A stretch of 64,000 nucleotides of DNA from Seriola aureovittata (taxonomy: Eukaryota > Chordata > Actinopteri > Carangiformes > Carangidae), in assembly GCF_021018895.1 (NCBI RefSeq), contig NC_079371.1, positions 14,812,001 through 14,876,000 on the forward strand. Reading direction: 5' to 3'. Below are positions 1 through 11,581 of this stretch, piece by piece. How positions within the stretch are numbered: the stretch's first letter is position 1; every line of letters begins with the position of its first letter. Below the pieces are notes generated by a model. The model was not told the DNA's origin, ran no database searches, and saw nothing but the letters and a program-made list of their open reading frames with translations. The translations under genes were made by a program, and so were the position numbers.

Positions 1-688
1 CTGAAATATGTTAATTGAACCACATTATCAGGACTGGTATTTCCTAAAAGCAGCTTGGCAGTGAGATCAAACAAATGCATACTTTGTGCATTAGAGGCTT
101 AAATAATAGCTGCTTTCATCATGAACTTCTGTGTCAATACAACAAACATAAGCAATATTGTGAAGCATGCAAGCCAAGAGGCCTACGGCATATCTAACAT
201 ATATGTGCCATAAGAAACTTAGTGGCGACACAGTCATCTTCTTGCTCTAAATGGTGATATTTGGGAGGCCAGGCCTGGGCGTAGCATCTCACAGAGCCAC
301 CTCATCCGTTTTTCAGACACAGGCCCGTAAAGGTTTGCACAGCTGAGCGTGACCGCAGCCAGCTTGCGTCTTGTGGCAGTTTTACAACAGTCCCCATAAA
401 GCCCTCGTTACTCCTACTGTGTGTGTTCCAGTGGTGTCAGTCAGTGTTTCAATGTTGTAACGACTCGACTGTAGATATTTAACTCTGGTATTTGTGACTT
501 CTTCTCGCTGTCTGGAATCATCCGTGTCCGTCTGTGTGTCTCTGATTATGACTATCCGTCTCGTCTTTCTGTCAGATTGGATATAACTGTAGCCTAATTA
601 TTCTACCTGGCATTCATTGTTAAATATAGTCTACTTAGAGGTTTACTGCAGTACAGATGCAGAGTGATACAGGGATCTGCATGTGTCT

Positions 689-732
<44 letters not shown>

Positions 733-2576
733 TGTCCTGTTGTAAAATTGTTGTTTTTTTGGTTTTCTTTGTTGTTTTTTTTTTGCCTGAATATTAAAGT
801 GTCGTTTATCCTAGCTTCATCTTGGAAACACAACAACGAGTCCAGCTAAACTGACCACGTTTCGGCTACAGAGGAGAGTTTCGTCCTCAATTCTGTCTGT
901 TGAAAATGTCGACTCAGAGCGACCAACCTTTCACTGTGAGGGAGAGACAGACGAGGGGAGCTAGAAGGAGGGGATGATGGTGGAAAGAATAGGGGAAGAC
1001 AAAGATGAGAGAATAAGGCAGAAGATGAGAGCAAAGACCTTTTCACTGATTCTGAAGGAATGGAAGCCATGATTCAAACAAGAGCCATCGTTTTGAAGAT
1101 TGAGCAGGACAAAAACACAGATTTATAAATGATTTGCTGTCATGCCCACTCACTGTGCCACCAATCGTGTAATAAAAATCCTGGCTGAGATTTGCTGCAG
1201 CTCATCTCAAATGTACCCAGACATACGTCCAGGCAGACTGACAGACAGGAAGACAAACAGATAGACAGGCATACAGACACACAGACAGCTCACAACTGTC
1301 AGAATGAAATAATGTGTGTATTGAAATATTGTATAAAATCATTATATTTATCAATAAACTTTTCAAGAAACAAAATGAATTCATGTCTGCTATATTTTAC
1401 CTTGTTGCTCTTTTTTTTTTTTTTTAATAGATTCTAATTATTGTGTCTGAAAAGCTTGAAATCATTTTTATGGTGCATCATAAAGAGCATGAGCAAAAAG
1501 GATCACACTAACAGTTTATACTGTTATTTACACATATACAATGAAAGTACAAAAAGGGGTTGTACATCTGTGACTCTATCCCAAAGGATACGGCCCCTCA
1601 AATAAAGCATGATAATGTGCATATGAAAAAACTTCACCACCATCACTGGACATGCATCACTCCCTTTATTACCCAACTTACAGCCTCTTTTTCACCTCTC
1701 TCCCCACTAATCCTGACATTTATTTTCCTTTTATTACTGCTCACAATAGCAGTTTTCCCATAATGCAACATTTGGGCATCATTTTTGAGGGCTACTCTGG
1801 TGCATCACACCTGTGTATGTACAGGTGCTTGTAGTGGAGTGAGTAAATCTATGAATGAGATTTGAAAAAGGTTGCAGCACCAGAATAATTTAAATGAAAT
1901 AGGCAGATTTTATCTGCATTTTTCTTTTATATTTTGATAAAACTGAGCAAGAGATTTATTTAAAACTGGCTGACACATTTTATGTAAGTAAACTATTGTA
2001 TAGGTCTTGGAGTGTTTGGCTGCTGTTCCTCCCCTAATAAAACAGAGCTAACTCTTTCAAAGTGAAGCAAAGGATGTTTGTTTCAGAATAGGGAGAAAAC
2101 ACCTTTACAAAATGTTCAATCATGTTGTGTGTCACTGTGGAAAATTCATTACCTCCTTCAGGTCTATAGGCTAAATTTCTCTCTCCCTCTTATTCTAATA
2201 AACAGAATAAGTACAAGCATAAGAGGACAATCACAGGGTGACAAGAATTTTTAATGACAAGTTCTGTTTCAGTTCCTCTTTCAATTTGAAAAGTCTCATT
2301 GTTCCCAGGTACAGAGTTGCAAGATTTAGTCCAAGAAAGTTCAGTTTCTGCTTCAAGACAGGCGTCACTCACTCACCATCATTTCAGGTCCAGTTTCACA
2401 ACCATCCACTCTAATGGCTGTGGCCCACTCTTCAGTTTTTCTGGTCCAACATAAATTTTTTCTCCATTGTATGGATCGAAGTAAGTCCCACTGTCCTCAT
2501 GTAGGCCTAATTTAATTTATTTATCCTCCCAGGGGTAATAGATGATGCTTATTGATTGCAGCCTGGTGTTTGGTCT
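1..2576. other. 3' flank of tlx3-like gene, no gene seen
   Basis: AT-rich sequence downstream of the minus-strand homeobox gene, presumably including its 3' UTR. It holds a (GT)20 array at 691-730, poly-T runs near 750-784 and 1411-1427, and a degenerate GACA/ACAG-rich patch at 1230-1290. Open frames here are short and repeat-derived. No exon-like block was recognised. Confidence 0.6.
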
Positions 2577-2760
2577 CTATTCCCTGTCCTCGGCCCAGGG
2601 TTGGAGGTTCTGCAGGGCATACAGGGAGGAGTTATGGGCGCACAGTGGATCCGACACCGCTGATTCGCTGAGGGACTTCTGGAGGGCGGACTGCTGCAGC
2701 TGCAGGATGAGACGATTGGCCTGCTGACGCTCCGCCTCCCTCTCCTCGGCTGTCTGTCTC
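2577..2760 (-). CDS. tlx3: tlx3-like exon 3 (C-terminus)
   Basis: 184 nt including the TAG stop, after a CTTTCAG acceptor. It encodes [18 protein letters not shown], a glutamine-rich helix, and [19 protein letters not shown] followed by AEDRE and stop. TLX1, TLX2 and TLX3 of mammals continue about ten residues further. A minus-strand AATAAA lies at 2521-2516, only 56 bp past the stop; it is a possible but rather early polyadenylation signal. Confidence 0.9.
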
Positions 2761-5151
2761 CTGAAAGAAGGCAGGAGAAGAATTTTAACATGAATAGATT
2801 CATTGTTAATAAATAAAAAGTGAGGTTACACGAGATTACAGAATAGAAAAAAAATTGTCATTAAATTCATAGGCTGCATAAAACAATACAGCAGTGAATT
2901 GTTGGAATAAAAATAAAAATATTTCTACAGAGCGATGCAGGGATGAAAAGATTTGACTGGAGGAAGAGGAATTAACAAAACAAAACAAAACAAACAAAAA
3001 AAAAAAATTCCGTTGACTTCTTGCAATATGTGGTAAAACTTACATTTTGGAGATTTAAAAATAATAATAATAATAATTTGGGGCTAATTAATATCGCACG
3101 ATGTAAAGGTTCTACCTAAAATGTATTTGTACTGAAGAGAAAAATAAAGTAAAATTATATCAATTGTTTTTTAAAAATTTGTTGCTGTTAGTTTTCATCC
3201 TTTAGTTTTTTGTTCCGACTCCTCGGGGTCAATTAACAGGAAATTACGCGCGGGGTCATCCGCTAAACGAGGGAAGTTTGGTGTTTGACCAGGACGCCTG
3301 TGGCGGATGAAATTCTTCGTGGAAGAAGGCCACATTATCATTATCCGTGTTTTCTCAGGGTGGAGGTGTGATGGAATGCGGTCATAAATGTAAGTAACTT
3401 TGATATGAATATGGAATGTCATACCAACCTCCACTTGGTCCTGCGGTTCTGAAACCAGGTTTTGACCTGTGCGTCTGTCATCTTCAGACTCTTGGCCAGA
3501 GCTGCCCGCTCGGCGCTGGCCAGGTACTTCTGCCGGTGGAAGCGTTTCTCCAGCTCGCAGATCTGAACTCTGGAGAAGGACGTGCGGGGCTTTTTCCGTT
3601 TGGGAGGCGTCCGGTTCTGGTACGGGTGTCCTATCCGCCGTGTAACGGCGAACGGCACAAGAGCGGCTGCAGGGAAGAGAGACACACACCGGTGAGTGGA
3701 AGACGAGATTTCATACAGCACCAAACAGACTAATTCACTCCCCACTCTGTATGGAAATTCAAGACCATATATCACAGATATCTGCCCTGTTTGACAAGAA
3801 TTCCCTATTTAGACTGTGTAGGCCACATGTGAAATATGTGAGGTGAAATTAATAGTGAAATATGAGTCTGGCCAAAGTATTGGAAACAATACAGTTATAA
3901 AAATCAATAAACACTCATATTAAAGTTGTTTGGGATTTAACAGATAATGTCGACCCTGCTAATTACAGATATAACAGCAGGCCTGTTGGCCTGTTTATCT
4001 TTTCTTTACATACCATGTTATAGGCCTTTGTCAATAAAGGCTCCTCTTAGTCTTTAATAAAAACAGGCTGCACGTGAGATAAAATGTTTTAAATCAACTT
4101 GTATCATCTTTAATTCTACACCTAAACTTACTTTAATTTTTTGTTAAATACAGAGAACACATTACACCCTTTATTATTGATGATTGTCATGTTTAAGATT
4201 TTCCCTATAATTTATGGAGTAGGCTAAACTATTTGTCAGCGTAATAGCTTGTCTTACTCTTATTTAGCCTCCATTTAGCCCATTAATAACATATATTGTT
4301 CATTTTCACTACAGCATTATGACAGGACCATGTTGTTGCTGTTTGGTTCTTAAAAACAAAGCACAGAGACAGTAACTGTGATTGTACATTACTTGTTTTG
4401 CCTATTTTGTTATGTAGAAATGAAATATTGAAATCGTAAAACATGAGTGAAGTCACACAGACACAAGGCGTTTAATATTAATCTGTATATTCAGGCCTAA
4501 TATACACAGTAGTTTAAAAATATTTAAACTACAAACTGTTGTATGATTTCATCCTCGTTAATCCATTTAAATAATTAAGTGAAACATTTCAGTTGGCTGA
4601 AATAGCCTTTACAAATATAGGGCACAGGTGTTTGTTGTTTTAAGTGCTCCAGCAGCAGTTACTAACGTTTTAAATATAATAAAATATTTATGAGGGAACC
4701 CATTAGGTCGAACAGCTGGCCTACCTGATATTCTGTCCTTGGCGAACCTGTTCCCTATCCACGGGAAGCACAGTCCTCCAAACCCGGGAACAGCGCCCTG
4801 GACGGGGGCTGGGGGTCCCGGGGCTGCCACCGGTCTGTGGGCCGGGACTCGAATCACTCCACGGCTGCCCAGACTCCTGCTCTCCCCGTATGAACCTGAA
4901 GTCTCCACCGGAGGCATTATACCGGAGAGGGAGATAGACAGCGCGGTGTAAGAGGGCGCGCTGGCCCCGGTCGGGCTTCCTAAACTGTAATAACCGTCCC
5001 CGCTGCTTAAATCTGATCCACTTTGTCTTCCAGCCGTGCGCCCGTTTTCTGGCTCTGTACCGGCTCCCAGGATCTGGTCGATGCCGAAGCTGATGGGCTC
5101 GTGATGGGCCGGTTTGGGAGGAGGGCTCGGCGCGCTGGGTGCTTGCTCCAT
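2577..5151 (-). CDS. tlx3: TLX-family homeobox transcription factor, tlx3-like (3 exons)
   Basis: DNA-binding homeodomain repressor/activator of the TLX (HOX11-like) class; in vertebrates TLX3 specifies excitatory sensory and hindbrain neurons. Coding exons on the minus strand are 5151-4725, 3666-3429 and 2760-2577, with GT-AG junctions and continuous phase, giving 282 residues plus a TAG stop. Visible: Eh1 Groucho-binding motif FGIDQIL at residues 22-28; [10 protein letters not shown] block; hexapeptide-like FPWI at 129-132 (FPWM is usual in the family); [14 protein letters not shown] linker; homeodomain about 166-225 with WFQNRR and the TLX-diagnostic Thr at homeodomain position 47; [13 protein letters not shown] extension; [17 protein letters not shown] tail. 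The start has G at -3 and +4. The homeodomain reads like TLX3 ([18 protein letters not shown]), and dock2 and hrh2 nearby fit human 5q35. The protein stops soon after NLQPW, without the longer family tail. It could be either teleost tlx3 duplicate; tlx2 is less likely. Confidence 0.93.
2761..3428 (-). other. tlx3: tlx3-like intron 2
   Basis: 668-bp AT-rich intron with short (TAA)n and A-rich tracts. The part next to exon 2 (about 3190-3420) is less AT-rich. No independent feature seen. Confidence 0.7.
3429..3666 (-). CDS. tlx3: tlx3-like exon 2 (homeodomain)
   Basis: 238-nt exon after a CTTCCCTGCAG acceptor, residues 143-221. It encodes [20 protein letters not shown] and nearly all of the homeodomain, ending in the middle of the Arg codon after RTKW. 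The donor is AG|GTTGGT. Intron 2 therefore splits the end of recognition helix 3. Confidence 0.95.
3667..4724 (-). other. tlx3: tlx3-like intron 1
   Basis: 1058-bp intron, AT-rich and largely free of simple repeats. It has several TAAT cores but no motif clear enough to call as a regulatory element. Confidence 0.7.
4725..5151 (-). CDS. tlx3: tlx3-like exon 1 (Eh1, FPWI)
   Basis: First coding exon, 427 nt, residues 1-142 plus one base. It carries the Eh1 motif, a Ser/Gly/Pro-rich low-complexity stretch (about residues 33-80) that is poorly conserved among TLX proteins, the conserved VIRVPAHRP block and FPWI. It ends RFAKDRIS before a GTAGGC donor. The exon is the most CpG-rich stretch of the first 10 kb, as expected at the 5' end of a developmental regulator. 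Confidence 0.9.
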
Positions 5152-5480
5152 TCCCGTAGCTCAGTCGCGAAAAGGACAAAAAAAAAACTGAACAGGGTGT
5201 TTTCAGTGGGATTCACAGCAGGGTCAAACTGTACCAAAAGTCATCGCCAGTAGTGTCTCCATCGCTGTCCAATCGTCCTCCCAGAATCCAGCGTGTCCTC
5301 GTTGTCTCTTAACAGGCCTCTTTCAGAGGACTGGGTCCTCTTTACAGGCTGTGGTGAAAGTTTGATGGGCGTTTGGAGAGATGTGACGCTCTGTCCTCCT
5401 CTCAGCGCGTCAAAACGCTCCGTCTAGCAGCTCCGTCCTCCTCCATCCCTCTCCACCTTTCATTGGCTGGCAGCAGAATG
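5152..5480 (-). promoter_or_regulatory. tlx3: tlx3-like 5' UTR and promoter region (putative)
   Basis: Upstream of the homeobox ATG the sequence stays relatively GC-rich and contains an inverted CCAAT box (plus-strand ATTGG at 5462-5466, within CATTGGCTGG). No convincing TATA element was found, so the transcription start cannot be placed. The assignment rests on position and the CCAAT box. Confidence 0.4.
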
Positions 5481-6489
5481 ACTGATTGAATGTTAATGGG
5501 GGTAGGCCCAGGATTTGGCACAATAATCAAGATTTCCCATAACCACGGGCGTCAGCTTGTTATACATATACGGAAAGAAATGGCATCTTCGTGTCTTCAG
5601 ACTGAGTCAGTATTGGATGTTGTCGTTTTTTTCTATCATTATAATGAAGAGTAAAGAGCCAGCGACAACTTCATGGAAATTTATGTGGCATATGTAAAAA
5701 AAATCGGAGTAGAGATCACGGAAGAAAAATGTTCTTCTAAGCCGTTTGGTGACGAACGACTAATATTTTATAATATCAACCAAATGGTGTTGTGACAGTC
5801 ATCTGTCAGTGTTCCGCACGACCCCGTCAATGTATTCACCATGAACGGGTTTATAAGTTTTGGTGACAAATGATATCGGTTGGGAAAACTTTTTTAGCCA
5901 CCTTATAGTGTCTGATGAATTGATACTTCTGCACATTACCACTTTTCAGGCTAGGCACAAAGTGCGCGTCATTTGTCCTCTTGCTGTCTGTGTCACCTCT
6001 TCAGTCTGTGTCATTTGACACATGTGGAATGCACGGGAATAATAAGTTCACACGAAAGCTGGTTGAAAGCTATTAGGGAAAGCTTTATAACCTGAAGACT
6101 ATTTATCACAGATATGTTATAAAAGAGAGACCAAAAGGAGAAAATGTCAGCCTCCATTTATTTTCCTCTTTAATTTCAGTCCTTTAAATGTGCACTGCCT
6201 GCACTGTGGCGTTTACTATTCAGCTGTTAAAAATGTTGCATTTTTAAGGTGAAATAAAGAATTTAAAAATATTCATAATACATCAGATTTAAATCCTTAA
6301 ATGTTAACTCCTTATAACCAAACGCAGTACGGTCATATTCTGATTTATTCATGTTGGTTTGATGTCTAGTTATAGAAAAAATAATATAAAATCCCTGCAG
6401 AACACTTAATGATGCATTTCACCAGTTTATTTTCTTAATTATGGCACATATAGTGAGATAACTGAAACAGAATAGAAATGATAAAGCCA
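5481..6489. other. intergenic, nothing clear
   Basis: AT-rich, non-repetitive sequence just upstream of the homeobox promoter. No ORF, RNA gene or distinct motif cluster recognised. It could hold proximal enhancers that cannot be told apart by eye. Confidence 0.5.
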
Positions 6490-6860
6490 TGGTAATAATG
6501 TTTCCCGGTGCGTAATTACGCACATCCAGTTCACATGACATGGAACCCATCGCGCCTCTCTTTAAAATAAAAGGACAGCAGCCTTATTGAACATTGGCAG
6601 TGAATCACCAGCACCTATTGAGCTTGGCACAGCTTTACACGGCCTTATTTGTTCCTGATAGCCAGTGCCACATTAAATGACCTGACAAGGGACGGCCATG
6701 GGCTACTTCAGATAAAGTGTCCGGGCTCTGGAAGCTGCTAACCGCTCAGATTCAATGTAGCAGGCGCCCAAAGTGACCGGATAATCTCATTTTCACTAAC
6801 TTGTCTCTGGGACAGACAAATGCGTGTCGGGTTTGGATGCGGCAGGTGGCTTTTTAGAGT
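6490..6860. promoter_or_regulatory. putative enhancer/CNE with 16-bp homeodomain palindrome
   Basis: Complex, repeat-free sequence standing out from the AT-rich surroundings. It contains the perfect palindrome GTGCGTAATTACGCAC at 6508-6523, which holds two inverted TAAT homeodomain half-sites, and further balanced-composition sequence to about 6860. Type and position (1.3 kb upstream of a developmental homeobox gene) suggest a cis-regulatory element. Conservation in other fish was not testable here. Confidence 0.4.
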
Positions 6861-7339
6861 ATCACATTACAGTCCGTTAACAAACTAATGGCCAACATAT
6901 TCATTCATTGACAATGAGGTTCATATTTGTAGGCTTTTTATAATGTGTATATATGTTCAAACTGTTGAGTAATCATCGTTCTAGGCCTGTACTTTAAATG
7001 TTAGTATATAGGTTATGCTGTGTCCTTGTTAAAATTGTATCCAGGCCTTTATTGTCAGTCCACTGGTGTTTTTGTGACACTCCATTATTTAAGATAAAGC
7101 AGCGTGAATTCAAGTGATAATGCTAAACTTCATACAAATCTTACAATAAAATAAAATAAAAATTATAAAATTGTAATTCGTGAGGTCATACGCCACAAAA
7201 GCAAACGGAAATGTAAAGATGCTGTGGTATACGGTAGACTAATATATATTTTAAAAAGGATCTGCATCTCACCCTTCACAATAAAGTCTTAGCAATAAGC
7301 AATATGAGATGGGACAAGGCCCGAGGTGTTTGTTTGGCA
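6861..7339. other. intergenic, nothing clear
   Basis: AT-rich stretch with A-runs and no recognisable gene or motif cluster. Confidence 0.5.
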
Positions 7340-7930
7340 ATATGGACAGACTCTGAGTGTTGGCTGCTTCACCCTGCCATATGTGAGCTCACCGGTGGCT
7401 TTTGATGGGGGAGAATTGGTCTGTTATAGCTGTCATCTTTCTGGACATTTTTATGTTTCTCTTGATGACATTCGCAAAAAAATAATTCCCCAACAGTAAT
7501 TATGGCGGACTCTCTGAATGGGAAAAAACCCATAGCATATATAAATTGACTTAATTGATTTATAACAATTGCTTGGCTACTATTTGAGGATGACTCATAG
7601 CTCGGCCACAACTGAATAATTGCTTCTTGAAAATTAATAATTATTGCGTTTATACTCGTCTGCAGAGTGAAGGCAGTCCCTCCAGCCTGTACAGAGCAGA
7701 CGGGGTCCCACTGCTTGCAGATGTTGGGTGTTAGTAATCCGGTGTAATCCAATGATTATGAGTGATTATGACACATTAGCCTTGACCTGCCGGGATACCA
7801 CCGTGACACCGGTTATCCAAGACACGCCAGGAGAAGCCCCAGCCAGTCTCCTGCCCTTATGAATTTATTGATGGTCTGAACGCTGAAGTCAGTGTCGAAC
7901 CTTTTCATTGCTTCATGATTACAGCAGGAA
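7340..7930. promoter_or_regulatory. putative enhancer/CNE block
   Basis: About 590 bp of complex sequence with many homeodomain cores (AGTAATTATGG, TTAATTGATTTATAAC, TTAATAATTATTGC) and repeated GATTATGA near 7752-7768. It is bounded on the right by a long (AC)n tract. A 127-codon minus-strand frame (7752-7369) runs through it, but its translation resembles no known protein, so non-coding function is more likely. Typical look of a developmental CNE; inference only. Confidence 0.42.
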
Positions 7931-7971
7931 AGGTAAAAAAAAATAATTGATACCAAGAGTCCACTTAAAAG

Positions 7972-7972
<1 letters not shown>

Positions 7973-8035
<63 letters not shown>

Positions 8036-8052
8036 CACGCACACGCACACAC
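7973..8052. repeat. (AC)n microsatellite with CG interruptions
   Basis: About 80 bp of alternating AC with a few CGCAC interruptions towards the right end. It creates poly(Thr-His) and poly(Cys-Val) frames that are not genes. Confidence 0.97.
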
Positions 8053-8269
8053 CTTTGCAAAGCGGCCTTGGGGTTATCTCGTTTAGACCAAAATATTTGG
8101 ATACAGTTTCTGAAAAGCCCGCAGCTCGCACGAACAATTAAGTTGCACATCAATCCTCGTTTTTTTTCCACAGGCAATATAAAAGCTGACACCCTGATTC
8201 CAAAAGTCCAAAAAGAAACGACAACAAAAGAGTGAAAGAGTGCGATTTGTTTGAGAAATTACCACTTGA

Positions 8270-8460
8270 TCTGCATAATCGGGGGTCTGGGCTGCAGCTC
8301 GGTACCCGGGGGCTGCGTTTTTATTGCGCGTCTCTTCGCCGTTATCAATTTCAGCAGCGCGCCTGACTTTTTAAAAGGGGGACGAGGCCGGCTGCCTCTG
8401 AATAATGAATGACACGCTTTTATATTGTCGCTAAAGTGCCCGTGATGTTACAATATGAAA
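8270..8460. promoter_or_regulatory. putative GC/CpG-containing regulatory block
   Basis: A locally GC-rich patch (TCGGTACCCGGGGGCTGCG, TTATTGCGCGTCTCTTCGCCG, CAGCAGCGCGCCTGA) followed by AATAATGAATGA. It is unusual within an AT-rich intergenic region. It may be part of the tlx upstream regulatory domain or an alternative promoter; no ORF accounts for it. Confidence 0.35.
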
Positions 8461-9284
8461 AGGCAGCGGTAAGTAATAGTGCATTTAAAGGGGATGTAGT
8501 GTATTATTATGATGTAAAAGAGAAGGAGAGAGGCGGTAGAGAGAGGAAGATGAGTGGAGAGCAGCACCCAGAGAGAGAGAGAGATTGTTTTATTACAATA
8601 AGAGGAGATGAGTTTGCCTCGCAGCGAAATGGGGACCAGTTAATGAAACTTTACCGCAGCTAACGATTTCCCCTCCCTCGCTCTAAAAACCGCCCTTATG
8701 AAATATTTAAACTATTTAATATAGGTAGTATTAAGCTGAAAGACACTGGCATCGGCCATCTGACAACATTTACAAGGCTGTGGATTTTTTAAAGTTGGGT
8801 AAACAAAGCTTTACGGCCCGCGTTCCCTCGCCTCACATACAACAAAAGTCGTGTAGTAAATCGCGCTCACATTGAGTGCAATATAGTGAAAATGTGTTTT
8901 ACTGTTGCGAGACTTGATTTAGTCTAATTTACACTTTTCTCTATACCGCGCCATGTTTCTTTTCACGCACAGATGCTGCAGTTTACAGACTCATCCTATC
9001 AATATAAGCCTGTCTTGTCTGTAATGGGAGGGATAGCCTAGCATGGCCCCAGTGCTGGGGTGGGGGGGGTGGATAGTGTTTCATATTGACATGCTCAGTG
9101 GGATTGTTGGATGAGAAGAGAGGAATGGGATCCCCCATCAGGGACTCCGTCAGGACCATCATCATCCCTGGGCTGTCACTGGACCGCTGCTCAGTGTGCA
9201 CACAGTTCATCTGCTCCAGATTTAAAAAGCGGATAAACCATGTAAAATGTCACTGCAAATGTCAGATACAGGCGTGGTAGATAT
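8461..9284. other. intergenic, purine-rich patch
   Basis: Includes a GA-rich tract (about 8520-8585) and a G-run at 9057-9070. No gene or RNA recognised. Confidence 0.5.
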
Positions 9285-9335
9285 TAAAGGATTTTAATTA
9301 CCAAGCATGAAGGCTGTCATCACAAAAGGTTCTCT
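9285..9335. promoter_or_regulatory. 15-mer motif shared with the 14.16-kb block
   Basis: TTTAATTACCAAGCA at 9293-9307 recurs exactly at 14163-14177. It contains a TAATTA homeodomain core. The exact repeat in two non-microsatellite blocks 4.9 kb apart suggests a shared binding-site module. Confidence 0.35.
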
Positions 9336-9968
9336 TTATTGGAGGAAACATAAGTAATATTTCTCTGTGTGATTGATGACAGCAGAAATTCATGCTTTTT
9401 TTAAATGTTGTAGCAGCCGATTATAACAAGTGTCACCTTACCTAAAGACTGCAATAGTGGATTATTGGGAATCTACATTTGGAAGCAGTAAAGCAACTTT
9501 CAGCGTGATCATCTTATATACATTTTTGCAAGGATCAGGATGCACATTTAACCACATAAAGATGTCCCGATATGGTAGATATTTGTTTCAGCGAACATTG
9601 CATTCTTGTTACACTTGATGAACAATACGCTCTGACTCTGTGTGTGCGTGCGTGAGGGTAGAGCATGTTAGCCTGTCTGATGGTTGAATGCATGGCTGCC
9701 TCTTCACGCTGCTTAAAAGTCAGAGAGGGAGGGAGAGAGAGAGAGGAAGATGGAGAGGAAGAGAGTGAGAAAGGGAAGTAAGAAACCGCATAGACGTGAA
9801 TTATAGGGATGGACGCAGAGCAGAGAGCAAAAACAGGATGGACGGATGGCTAAGATTGAGATGTGAGAGAAAGAGTTAAAGCATTAATGGGGATCATTTG
9901 GGGCTGATGATAATTGAACACATGGCTTGAGTTTGTATAATAGGTTTCCCATAGAATTGTCTCGTCTT

Positions 9969-9970
<2 letters not shown>

Positions 9971-10015
<45 letters not shown>
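9971..10015. repeat. (TG)n microsatellite
   Basis: Pure TG array of about 22 units. Confidence 0.97.
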
Positions 10016-10019
<4 letters not shown>

Positions 10020-10079
10020 ACTTTAGAGAGTTAACCTCTGTCTCATCTATTCTGAGTGCTAAGTAAAAGTTTCTCTGCT

Positions 10080-10330
10080 GTTTTTGGGGAGACGTTTTTA
10101 TCTTCGGATCACCCTCGATAGCTTTCAGAGGGATCTGCCATCGACAAAATGACTGATGTAATTAATAAGCGAGCGTGTTCGCTTTAATTGCTTTAATGAC
10201 TTATGACTGATTTATGTGTGTGTGTGTCAGAGAGCGTACCAGTGTGGGTTTGTGTTTAAGAGCAGCTGAGTGCTCCTGAACGCCCCTGGTCGTGGCGCTA
10301 ATGTGTTAATTCATTACTGCTTGTAGTCAG
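10080..10330. promoter_or_regulatory. putative enhancer/CNE block
   Basis: Non-repetitive sequence with clustered homeodomain cores: GATGTAATTAATAAGC, CTTTAATTGCTTTAATGAC, GTTAATTCATTACTGC. A short TG run near 10216-10227 interrupts it. Suggestive of a homeodomain-responsive enhancer by motif density alone. Confidence 0.38.
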
Positions 10331-11570
10331 TTGCATTGTGTCAGAGCTGTGTTTCCCGTCTCCCTCTGTCTGTCCTCTCCGCTTCATAAAAGCCGATTAT
10401 CCTGCATGTCGCCGCCGTTCCACCCATTCTCTCCTGCCTCTTGACCTCCTCACCCCTCCTGTTGCCTGCCTGCGGGGCGCACATGCAGGGGAGGAGGGGA
10501 GGGAGGGACAGAGGACCAGCTGCCACCAGCCATAGTGCTCTGCTGCCTGGCAGAGGGAGCTACTCAAGCCCCCTGCTTCGCTGGGCCTTCTGGCCCCTCA
10601 GGGTGGAGGGGGGGCACCAGCCTCATGCCACCAGCCCCACCTGTCTTGCCCCAGGCGCAGGAGTGTGAGCGATTAGACACACACGCTCGGATATACACAG
10701 GCGCACATGCATATTACTGCCAGATGACCCCAAAAATGTCAACTCGCCAGTAACTTTGATTTGATCCAAAATACTTTGAAAATATTTCATAAGCTGCAGA
10801 ATTCTTTCAGCTTTTAGACATGTGAGGAATCCTTTGTTAGGATTAAAACATGGACATAAAAAGTTAGATGTTTTGCACACTTACATGCACCCAGCAATAG
10901 ACTCAGATTTCCTTGACACATGCTCTCTCACACACACACATACACACATACACACACGCGGATACACAGAGGCACTTTGCTGTGAGGCGTGAAAGAGCGA
11001 GAGCTAAGTGAGGCCACTCCAGAGCGCTATTCTCTATATTGATTTCCCATTATCAGACCCCAGTCCCTGCGGAGTCATTAGTGCCGGGATCAAACAGACA
11101 GACAGAGAAGGAGACTAATACCAGTCACTTACTCCAGCACAGGGAGATCACCTTACTTCCCTGAGGGTAGGAAGGCCAGAGAGGAGCAGAGGAGGAGAGA
11201 GATCGAGGAAGGGGGGAGGTAGTGGACGCACGAGTGCAACGGGCTAACAGATGGAGATGGCGATGTGTAGAGAGAGAGGGAGGAAGAGGAAAGAGGTGGG
11301 GTTTCGCAATGGAACGTTCATGGGCAAATGGTAGACAGTCTTTGATCACTTTATTGGCTGCTCTGTTTTGTCTGTTGTGGCGGAAATGTCTCACTTTTTG
11401 TACTCTCTGTTCTCCTTTACAGCTAAGCTTCCCCACTGCCTGAAAACAATGGTTTCCTTTGGTTATTACTTAATTCGAGTTCTCATGTTTTTCAGAGATG
11501 GGTGACTTTTTCTCTTTGTCCAACCTTGTAAAATGTAGCCAATATAGCTCCTCGTCCTCCTGTCTGTCAA
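10331..11570. other. intergenic, mixed composition
   Basis: Contains a C/T-rich then G-rich patch (about 10340-10670), CA-rich stretches near 10927-10960 and a GA-rich stretch near 11160-11300. Open frames are short and overlap on both strands. No gene recognised. Confidence 0.5.
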
Positions 11571-11581
11571 TAATTCTATGG

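Noticed and set aside
7369..7752. 127-codon minus-strand open frame
   Set aside because: Its translation has no recognisable domain, no splice or Kozak support, and it runs through sequence that looks like an enhancer.
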